Assembly: GCF_041052385.1 (NCBI RefSeq)
Contig: NZ_CP163439.1
Span: 2,655,001 to 2,719,000, forward strand
DNA: 64,000 bases
Direction of reading: 5' to 3'
Source: Streptomyces sp. R28
GTDB lineage: Bacteria > Actinomycetota > Actinomycetes > Streptomycetales > Streptomycetaceae
Shown here: positions 58,332 to 64,000 of the stretch, piece after piece
How the letters are laid out: every line of letters begins with the position of its first letter
How positions within the stretch are numbered: the first letter of the stretch is position 1
Notes under the pieces: model-generated
Databases searched by the model: none
What the model saw: only the letters and a program-made list of their open reading frames with translations
Told to the model about the DNA's origin: nothing
Translations under genes and position numbers: made by a program

Positions 58332-58586
58332 TCAGGAAAGGAGGAAGTCCGCCTCTCCCGCCTTGGCACCCTCGATGAACGCCGTCATCTCGTCCGTGGT
58401 GCAGATCAGCGCCGGTCCGTCCGGATCGGTCGACTGACGGACGGCGATACGACCGTCGGCCAGTTTCATCGCCTCCAGGCAGTTGCCGCCGTTGCCGCCG
58501 CTCCACGGCTTGTGCCAGCCCTCGCTGCCCAAGTCCCGCGCGGGCATGCCGTTGTAGACGTGTATGCGCGGCTTGATGCGATCCAT
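58332..58586 (-). CDS. DUF397-domain protein
   Basis: 84 aa. The motif W-x-K-[SP]-x-[HGS]-[SG]-x-x-x-x-C with the tail FIEGAKAGEADFLL is that of DUF397, which is mostly found next to XRE/DUF5753 regulators in Streptomyces and acts with them as a toxin-antitoxin-like or regulatory pair; the mechanism is only partly known. The ATG directly follows the stop of the XRE gene (TGA then ATG), so the two are co-translated. Confidence 0.9.
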   Translation of the reverse strand: MDRIKPRIHVYNGMPARDLGSEGWHKPWSGGNGGNCLEAMKLADGRIAVRQSTDPDGPALICTTDEMTAFIEGAKAGEADFLLS

Positions 58587-59447
58587 TCACAGCTCCTTGC
58601 GGAGATCCCGGAGGATCCCCTTCGTGCGATGTGCCGTAGCGGCCTGCGCCGCCATGCGGTCCATGACCTCGAGATGGCTCGCCACCTCGGTGCGCGCGTC
58701 GAGGTAGACGGCGCCGGTCAGGTACTCGCTGTAGACCATGTCCGGCAGTTCTGACATGGCAAATCGGAACAGCACGAAGGGCCCGTACGTGCCGGGGTGC
58801 GGCCCGTTCGCGAACGGCGCGACCTGCAGCGTCACGTTGGGCAGCTTCGTGACCTCGAGCAGCCGGTCGAGCTGGGCACGCATCACCTCCGGGCCACCGA
58901 CCGGGCGGCGCAGCGCGGTCTCGTCCATCACGACCCACAGCCGGGGCGCGTCCTCACGGGTGAGCAGTTGCTGGCGCTGCATGCGCAGGGCGACATGGCG
59001 CTCGATGTCGTCGGGGCTGGTCTGGCCGATGGCGCCCGACCTCATCACTCCGCGCGCGTAGTCCTCGGTCTGCAACAGGCCGGGCACGAAGTGGGGTTCG
59101 TACGACCGGATGAGGCTGGCGGCGCCCTCCAGGCTGACGTACATCGAGAACCAGCCGGGCAGGATGTCGTGGAACCGCTGCCACCAGCCGGGTTTGTTGG
59201 CCTCCTCGGCCAGTTGCACAAAGCCGTCGGCCTCCGCGTCGGAGATGCCGTAGGCCTTCAGGAGCAGTTGGAGGTACGGGATCTTGAGCGCGACCTCGGC
59301 CATCTCCATACGGCGGACCGTGGCGGGGGCGACGCGGAGGATACGGGCGGCCTCCTCACGCTTGAGCCCGGCGCGTTCCCGCAGGTCCAGCAGGCGCCGA
59401 CCGAGGACGACCTGACCGACCGTCGGCGCGGACCGTGGCTCGCTCAC
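58587..59447 (-). CDS. XRE-family regulator with DUF5753 domain
   Basis: 286 aa. The N-terminal helix-turn-helix is VLGRRLLDLRERAGLKREEA, then ILRVAPATVRRMEMAEVALK. The DUF5753 domain fills the rest (GWFSMYVSLEGAASLIRSYE, VPGLLQTEDYARGVMRSG, RQQLLTREDAPRLWVVMDET, HPGTYGPFVLFRFA). GTG at 59447 has GGAGG six to ten bases upstream. It is followed by DUF397 with no gap, and the HATPase gene is divergent over 230 bp. This triple arrangement is common in Streptomyces. The CACTTG words nearby are possible binding sites. Confidence 0.92.
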   Translation of the reverse strand: MSEPRSAPTVGQVVLGRRLLDLRERAGLKREEAARILRVAPATVRRMEMAEVALKIPYLQLLLKAYGISDAEADGFVQLAEEANKPGWWQRFHDILPGWFSMYVSLEGAASLIRSYEPHFVPGLLQTEDYARGVMRSGAIGQTSPDDIERHVALRMQRQQLLTREDAPRLWVVMDETALRRPVGGPEVMRAQLDRLLEVTKLPNVTLQVAPFANGPHPGTYGPFVLFRFAMSELPDMVYSEYLTGAVYLDARTEVASHLEVMDRMAAQAATAHRTKGILRDLRKEL

Positions 59448-59624
59448 GCTCCACCTCCACGAATTGAGTACCGACAGGCCGACTGAATCCTGACAGGCCG
59501 ACGGCGCCATTCGAAGACCTATTCGAAGACCCCGGTGAACCGATGGATCCTCGGCGATCCCAACTGGCGCCGCTCGACCTGCTGTTGCGAGCAGTGTGCC
59601 ACGGCCTTCCACCGCGTCACACAG

Positions 59625-59660
59625 CACTCTGCAATTTTCAGAGTGACACTTGCCAAGTGT
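59625..59660. promoter_or_regulatory. Two adjacent inverted repeats between the XRE and HATPase genes
   Basis: cactctg (59625-59631) and cagagtg (59639-59645) form one inverted repeat; directly after it acacttg-c-caagtgt (59646-59660) is a perfect 15-bp palindrome. They end 17 bases before the HATPase start. The second carries the CACTTG word also present in the 9-bp array. An operator role is inferred. Confidence 0.6.
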
Positions 59661-59676
59661 TCACGGCGGGGCGATA

Positions 59677-60336
59677 GTGGCAAGCGTGATTCCGTCCCCA
59701 CCCTTAGGAACAAACGCCGAGGCCCCCCACGGCCTCGGTACCGCCCCGGCAGTCGGGCCCCAGCGGGGCGCCGCCGCCGAGCGCCGGTTCCGCTTCGAAC
59801 TGGCCGCGCATCCGGGTTCGCCCGCGCAGGCCAGACGCCTGACCCGGGCGCGGCTGAACGGCTGGGCGGTGTGCGAGGACACCTGCGACACGGCGGCTCT
59901 GGTCGTGTCCGAGCTGGTCACCAACGCGATCGCGCACACCGCGAGCGAACACATCGTCTGCGAGCTGCGCGATGGCGCCGAGCTGGTGCGCATAGCCGTG
60001 CGCGACGAGGGGTGCGCGCCGAGTGAGCCCCATCCGTTGGCGGCGCGACCCGAGGAGGAGCACGGGAGGGGACTGCTTCTCATCGACGCCCTCTGCCACG
60101 CGTGGGGGACCCGGGAGCAGGGGGCCGGGCTGGTCGTCTGGGCGGACCTGCGGCGCGCGACCGGGTTCCCGGACGCCTCCCCTGTCGACTCCCCTGGCGA
60201 CCTCCCTGACAACACCGGGCCGTACAACGACCTCGGGTGGGGATCCCGGCCCAAGCCGGGTCCGGCCGGGGGTTCGGACGACGAGGACGAGGCGCAGGCG
60301 CGGCACGGTGGGGGAACGGGGTCCGCATGGCTGTGA
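59677..60336 (+). CDS. HATPase-fold anti-sigma-type regulator
   Basis: 219 aa. The ATP-binding fold of GHKL/anti-sigma kinases (HATPase_c_2) is visible: LVVSELVTNAIAHTA (N box), VRIAVRDEGC (G1 type), EEHGRGLLLIDAL (G2 type). There is no histidine kinase core, so it is a stand-alone protein of the kind that binds sigma or anti-sigma factors, or partners with XRE regulators as in the BldG/SpoIIAB world. The C-terminal 60 residues are Pro/Gly-rich. GTG at 59677 is used; GTG 59686 is an alternative. It is divergent from the XRE/DUF397 pair. Confidence 0.85.
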   Translation: MASVIPSPPLGTNAEAPHGLGTAPAVGPQRGAAAERRFRFELAAHPGSPAQARRLTRARLNGWAVCEDTCDTAALVVSELVTNAIAHTASEHIVCELRDGAELVRIAVRDEGCAPSEPHPLAARPEEEHGRGLLLIDALCHAWGTREQGAGLVVWADLRRATGFPDASPVDSPGDLPDNTGPYNDLGWGSRPKPGPAGGSDDEDEAQARHGGGTGSAWL

Positions 60337-60761
60337 GCGGCGCGTCCGGTGGCGGTCAGGTGCTGAGCCTGGACTCGCTGGTCCGGTTCCGCCGCGGTAT
60401 GCGCTCCGCTGCGGTTCCTCGGCGGCTGCCCGTTCCCGACGGCATGACGGCGCCGCTGGGCTGCGACGCGGTGGCCGTTCCCGCGCGCTTCGGGCCGCTG
60501 GTCCTGCCTCGGCTGCCTCGTGTGGGGTGCGTGTACGCCGACGACGTGCACTGGTGGTGGATCGTGCCGTCCGACTCGGACTACGCGCTGGAGTGGCCGG
60601 CGGCTGTGCGGTACACGACGGGGGCGATGGTGCTGGACACTCCCCGGCTGATTCACCGGCCGGACGGGACGGTGCCTTATACGCCGCCCATTCCTTTGTA
60701 TTTGGCGTTGTGCCGGGTGACGGGGACTACGCCTACGTGGTCTCGGCAGATCAGCGCGTGA
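60327..60761 (+). CDS. Conserved Streptomyces protein of unknown function
   Basis: 144 aa. No family motif is recognised. The sequence alternates Trp-rich and hydrophobic stretches (YADDVHWWWIVPSDSDYALEW, AVRYTTGAMVLDTPRLI, PYTPPIPLYLALCRVTG), with no signal peptide or membrane helix. ATG at 60327 overlaps the HATPase stop by ten bases, so it is co-translated and may form a complex with the HATPase. Such small partners downstream of HATPase genes are frequent in Streptomyces. Confidence 0.65.
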   Translation: MAVSGASGGGQVLSLDSLVRFRRGMRSAAVPRRLPVPDGMTAPLGCDAVAVPARFGPLVLPRLPRVGCVYADDVHWWWIVPSDSDYALEWPAAVRYTTGAMVLDTPRLIHRPDGTVPYTPPIPLYLALCRVTGTTPTWSRQISA

Positions 60762-60983
60762 GGCTCCGCCGGTAGGGCCGGTAGGACCGGTTGGCTGCGG
60801 GTGCTGGGGGTGGAGGAGCGCGGGCCGGCGACGACAAGCGACCACCCGTTTCGGCACCGCCGCCCCGCCCTCACGGCGTACGCCCGCGCGCATCCGCCAC
60901 CCCCACCTCGCGCCCTCCCCCGAACGCCCCCCACCCCGCCATAGTGGCCCTCCGTCACGAGGGCGGTCGGGGGAGGGACTGGC

Positions 60984-62927
60984 GTGGGGAAGAAGCGCGG
61001 TGCTGGTGAGAGCGGGGTTTCTGAGTCGGAGCGGCTGCTCTTCGGGGGTCCCCTGCGGTACGACATGGGGTGGAATCAGCACCGGGACGCCTTTCTGGAG
61101 TTGAGCTTCCGGGCCCTGGTGACGCGGTTGCCGTCGCTGTTGGCGTCGAGTTTCCGGCTCGCCTGGCAGGCCGACCGGCGGGCCGCGCGGACCGTGCTGG
61201 TGGCCGAGGTGGGGCGGGGGCTGGGACAGGCGGTCGGGCTGCTCGCCGTGAACAGCGTGCTGGGGCGGCTGATCGGGGGCGGGGCACTGGAGGAGCGGTT
61301 ACGGGGGGCCGTTCCCGCGCTCGTCGCGATGGCTGTCGTGATGGTGGTCTCGACGTTGCTGCGGGCCGCTTCGACGTATGCGACCGGGCGCCTGGAGCCC
61401 AAGGTCGAGCGAGTGGCGACCGAGCTGTATCTGGAGCGGGCGGCGGCCGTGGAGCTGGCCGCGATCGAGGACCACGCCTTCCACAAGCTGCTGGACACCG
61501 CGCAGTACGGCGCGGGTGCCGCCCGCCGCATGATCGCGTACAGCACCCGCGTCGTGAACGCGGCCATCTCGCTGATCGCCGCGGCCGGCGTGCTCACCGT
61601 GCTGCACCCCGCCCTGCTCCCCCTCCTCGCCACCATGACGCTGCCCAGCGCCTGGAGTGCCCTGACCAACGCCCGGCGGCGTTACGAGTCCTTCCACACC
61701 TGGGTGCAGCACTCCCGCGCGGGCCATCTGATCAGCGGGCTGCTCACCGAGCCCGCCGCCGCGCCCGAGATCCGCGTCCATGGCGTCGGGCCTTTCCTGC
61801 TGCGCCACTACCGGGCGATGTCGGAGACGGCGGAGGCGGAGCAGGCGCGGCTGGCCCGGCTGGCGGCACGTACGGGGCTCATCGCGGCGGCGTGGACGGG
61901 GCTCGCGACCGTCGCGACGTACGCGACGCTGGGCGGGCTGCTGCTGGCCGGCGCGATGGCGCTCTCCGTGGCGGGTACGGCCGTCATCGCCATCCGCACC
62001 GGCTCTTCGAGCCTCGACACCCTGGTCCTGGAGGTCAACGCCCTCCACGAGGAGGCCCTCTTCGTGGGCGATCTGCAGCGGCTGTACGTCGAGGCGGCCG
62101 AGCGCGCGATTCCGGTCGGTGGGGCCGCCCTGCCGGAGGAACCGCGGGAGGTCCGCTTCGAGAACGTCACCTTCAGCTACCCCGGCGAATCCGCCCGCCC
62201 CGCCCTCGACGACGTCACGCTCACCCTCCCCCTCGGCCGGATCGTCGCGCTGGTCGGCGAGAACGGCTCCGGCAAGACGACGCTGGTGAAGCTGCTGGCG
62301 GGCCTGTACATCCCGGACCGGGGCCGGATCCTGTGGGACGACGTCGACGCGGCCGGCGCCGACCGGCACCAACTCGCCGAGCGCATCGCGATGGTGGCCC
62401 AGGACTTCAAGCGCTGGCCGTTCACCGCCCGGGTCAATGTGGCCGTCGGCCGCTCGTCCGCGCCCCTCACCGAGGAACGTCTGGCCGCCTCGCTCGCCGA
62501 GGCCGGGGCCGAGGACGTGGTCGCCGATCTGCCGCGCGGCCTGGACACCCTGCTGGCCCGCCACTTCAGCGGCGGGCACGAGCTGTCCGGCGGTCAGTGG
62601 CAGCGGCTCGGGATCGCCCGGGCCGCCTACCGGCGCGGCCACATCCTGATCGTGGACGAGCCGACCGCGGCCCTGGACGCGCGGGCCGAGCTGGAGGTCT
62701 TCGAGAAGATCCGCGCGCTGGCGTCCGCCGGACAGACGGTCGTCCTCATCACCCACCGGCTGGCGTCCGTACGCCATGCCGATCTGGTGCATGTCCTCGA
62801 CCAAGGGCGGCTGGTGGAGTCCGGCACGCCCGACGAACTGCTGGCCACCGGCGGTGTCTACGCCGAGCTGTACTCGCTCCAGGCGGAGCAGTTCACGACA
62901 CGGGTGCCCGCCCCGAAGGCGGGCTGA
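60984..62927 (+). CDS. ABC exporter, fused membrane and ATPase domains
   Basis: 647 aa. The N-terminal 330 residues hold six membrane helices in the MsbA/LanT-like style (QAVGLLAVNSVLGRLIGGG; ALVAMAVVMVVSTLLRAAS; VNAAISLIAAAGVLTVLHPA). The C-terminal ATPase has Walker A GENGSGKTTL, signature ELSGGQWQRLGIARA, Walker B HILIVDEPTAALDA and the His switch THRLASVRHADL. The GTG start has GGAGGG seven bases upstream. No peptidase domain or precursor peptide gene is evident upstream; a small ORF (below) follows on the other strand. It is an exporter, substrate unknown. Confidence 0.88.
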   Translation: MGKKRGAGESGVSESERLLFGGPLRYDMGWNQHRDAFLELSFRALVTRLPSLLASSFRLAWQADRRAARTVLVAEVGRGLGQAVGLLAVNSVLGRLIGGGALEERLRGAVPALVAMAVVMVVSTLLRAASTYATGRLEPKVERVATELYLERAAAVELAAIEDHAFHKLLDTAQYGAGAARRMIAYSTRVVNAAISLIAAAGVLTVLHPALLPLLATMTLPSAWSALTNARRRYESFHTWVQHSRAGHLISGLLTEPAAAPEIRVHGVGPFLLRHYRAMSETAEAEQARLARLAARTGLIAAAWTGLATVATYATLGGLLLAGAMALSVAGTAVIAIRTGSSSLDTLVLEVNALHEEALFVGDLQRLYVEAAERAIPVGGAALPEEPREVRFENVTFSYPGESARPALDDVTLTLPLGRIVALVGENGSGKTTLVKLLAGLYIPDRGRILWDDVDAAGADRHQLAERIAMVAQDFKRWPFTARVNVAVGRSSAPLTEERLAASLAEAGAEDVVADLPRGLDTLLARHFSGGHELSGGQWQRLGIARAAYRRGHILIVDEPTAALDARAELEVFEKIRALASAGQTVVLITHRLASVRHADLVHVLDQGRLVESGTPDELLATGGVYAELYSLQAEQFTTRVPAPKAG

Positions 62928-62977
62928 TCAGCACGAAGGCCCGGCAGGGAACGCCCCGACCCGCCCCGGCCCTCATG

Positions 62978-63163
62978 TCACGCGGCGGCGTCAGCCGCGA
63001 GGTCACCGCGGACGACCACCAGGAACGCGTCCGTCGCAAGGTCCATGACGACCTCGGCGTCCAGACCCTCCATACGCCGCGCGTGTGCGAACTCCTCCGC
63101 GGGCCACGATCCCCGCGGCCCGCCCGCGGGAAAGCGTTCGAGCACTGTTCGCCCGTTCACCAT
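62978..63163 (-). CDS. Small conserved protein of unknown function
   Basis: 61 aa. No domain recognised. The sequence is acidic at the C-terminal end with MVNGRTVLERFPAGG at the start and EGLDAEVVMDLATDAFLVVV near the end. ATG at 63163 has GGAGG six bases upstream, which is why I accept this short ORF. It is convergent with the ABC exporter and stands alone. Confidence 0.65.
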   Translation of the reverse strand: MVNGRTVLERFPAGGPRGSWPAEEFAHARRMEGLDAEVVMDLATDAFLVVVRGDLAADAAA

Positions 63164-63273
63164 CCTGCACCTCCAGTAAGCGTTGTACTTGTAGGAGTTA
63201 ACGCCTGCCGGAGGTGAAACGCCTCGCCCAGTGACGGGACTGAGACGTAGTTGACACTCGTTCACCGCGATGT

Positions 63274-63289
63274 GTGAGCGCCCGCTCAC
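63274..63289. promoter_or_regulatory. 7-bp inverted repeat upstream of the small ORF
   Basis: gtgagcg (63274-63280) and cgctcac (63283-63289) flank two bases, in the gap between the small protein gene and the DUF899 gene. An operator or short terminator are both possible. Confidence 0.3.
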
Positions 63290-63317
63290 TCTCGATGATC
63301 CACCACTACGCTCCGCT

Positions 63318-64000
63318 TCACTCCTCATACTCATCGTGATAGCGGATGCGTTCGCTGCCCGCAGGCGCCCCAAGAGCCGACGCGCGCCCCTCGGGCTCCT
63401 CCCACTCCTCCTGCCGGCCCAGCGCGGTGAGGTCCAGGAAGCCGGTGGTCGAGCCCAGCCCGTCGAGGCCGCGCTCGTAAGTCGAGTAGGTGTGGAAGAC
63501 GCGTTCCCCGTCCCGCAGGAAGCAGCTGACACCGGGCCGTTCCAGCGGCTCGCCCTCGCGCTCCAGGGTCACCTCGAAGTCGTGGTTGAAGTCGCTGCCG
63601 TACGACGAGTACCAGGGCACCGTCCAGCCCATGCGCGCCTTGAACGGCAGGATCTTCGTGTACGGCGCCCTGGAGACGGCCACAAGCGTCGTCCCACGCG
63701 CCTTCAGGTGCGCCAGATGCCCGATCTGGTCCAGGAAACCCGAGCAACTGCGGCAGCCGGCGTCCCATTCGGGGGCGAACATGAAGTGGTGGACGACGAG
63801 TTGGTGCCGCCCCTCGAACAGGTCGAGCAGGGTGGCCTTGCCGTCGCCTCCCTCGAAGACGTACTCCTCCTCGACCTCGACCATGGGCAGCCTGCGCCGC
63901 TCGGCGTTGAGCGCGTCACGCGCGCGCGTGGCCGCCTTCTCCTTGGCCAGCAGTTCCTCGCGTGCCGCACGCCACTGCTCGCGCGAGACGATCTCCGGAA
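63318..64000 (-). CDS. DUF899-family thioredoxin-like protein (partial, runs off window)
   Basis: At least 226 residues are visible; the N-terminus continues beyond position 64000. The readable part opens REQWRAAREELLAKEKAATR, an AhpC-like pattern of DUF899, then LFEGRHQLVVHHFMFAPEWD and AGCRSCSGFLDQIGHL, with a CxxC redox motif. Later YSSYGSDFNHDFEV and VSCFLRDGERVFHTYST are typical of the family. Streptomyces often has several paralogues near detoxification genes. The exact start is outside the window. Confidence 0.88.
   Translation of the reverse strand, partial: PEIVSREQWRAAREELLAKEKAATRARDALNAERRRLPMVEVEEEYVFEGGDGKATLLDLFEGRHQLVVHHFMFAPEWDAGCRSCSGFLDQIGHLAHLKARGTTLVAVSRAPYTKILPFKARMGWTVPWYSSYGSDFNHDFEVTLEREGEPLERPGVSCFLRDGERVFHTYSTYERGLDGLGSTTGFLDLTALGRQEEWEEPEGRASALGAPAGSERIRYHDEYEE

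Overview
The window is core chromosome of a Streptomyces (high-GC actinomycete). The base composition is strongly GC-rich with G/C in third codon positions, and GTG starts are common. Marker genes agree: WhiA, an RbpA paralogue, a mycothiol-dependent maleylpyruvate isomerase-like protein, an XRE regulator paired with DUF397, a DUF574-type methyltransferase and two TerD proteins. The gene order (secG, tpiA, pgk, gap, whiA, yvcK, rapZ, uvrC, then uvrA and uvrB) is the order I remember for Streptomyces chromosome arms near the core; I could not check it by search.

Layout. 1-12.6 kb (all minus strand): RbpA-like factor, SecG, the glycolytic genes tpiA-pgk-gap, a large secreted M14 carboxypeptidase, then the tightly overlapping cluster uvrC-rapZ-yvcK-whiA. 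12.6-13.7 kb is a graveyard with a frameshifted Imm1-type immunity gene and a wrecked NarL-type response regulator. 13.7-17.2 kb (plus): an XRE-like regulator, an array of short degenerate repeats, and a LacI regulator translationally coupled to a PfkB sugar kinase behind a clear promoter/operator. 17.3-30.6 kb: uvrA, a mycothiol-type isomerase, a metallo-hydrolase, a polar amino acid ABC importer (binding protein, permease, ATPase), aroQ, an S66 carboxypeptidase, an MFS symporter, a ChaA-like antiporter and terC behind a probable manganese (yybP-ykoY) riboswitch. 30.8-36.8 kb (minus): two TerD genes, one fused to a FtsK-like domain without a visible Walker A, then uvrB and an MHYT-domain membrane sensor. 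37-44 kb: secreted GDPD, Ogt, an MFS transporter, a decayed formaldehyde dehydrogenase, a VOC protein, the pseudouridine catabolic pair psuG-psuK and a methyltransferase. 44-53 kb: CorA, a CBS protein, a pyridoxamine-oxidase-like protein, a P-loop-less uridine-kinase homologue, DUF2293 and DUF1772 proteins, a GltD-like flavoprotein, and a divergent AhpD-like/MocR pair. 53-64 kb: a PEP-utilising dikinase-like enzyme with a membrane partner, a tyrosine phosphatase, a DUF574 methyltransferase, the DUF397/XRE/HATPase cluster, an ABC exporter and a partial DUF899 protein.

Functional themes. Glycolysis, excision repair (uvrA, uvrB and uvrC are all here) and carbon-flux control (YvcK, RapZ) form the conserved backbone. 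Nucleoside salvage (psuGK), metal and ion homeostasis (TerC, TerD, ChaA, CorA) and regulation fill the rest. No rRNA, tRNA, CRISPR array, prophage or intact insertion sequence was recognised.

The least explained material is non-coding: arrays built on CAAG with exact 8-bp and 9-bp periods, a 30-bp-period degenerate array, a tight G-quadruplex sequence, and a palindrome that shares the CACTTG half-site with the 9-bp array beside the XRE/DUF397 genes. I found no defence or biosynthetic system that I would call new.
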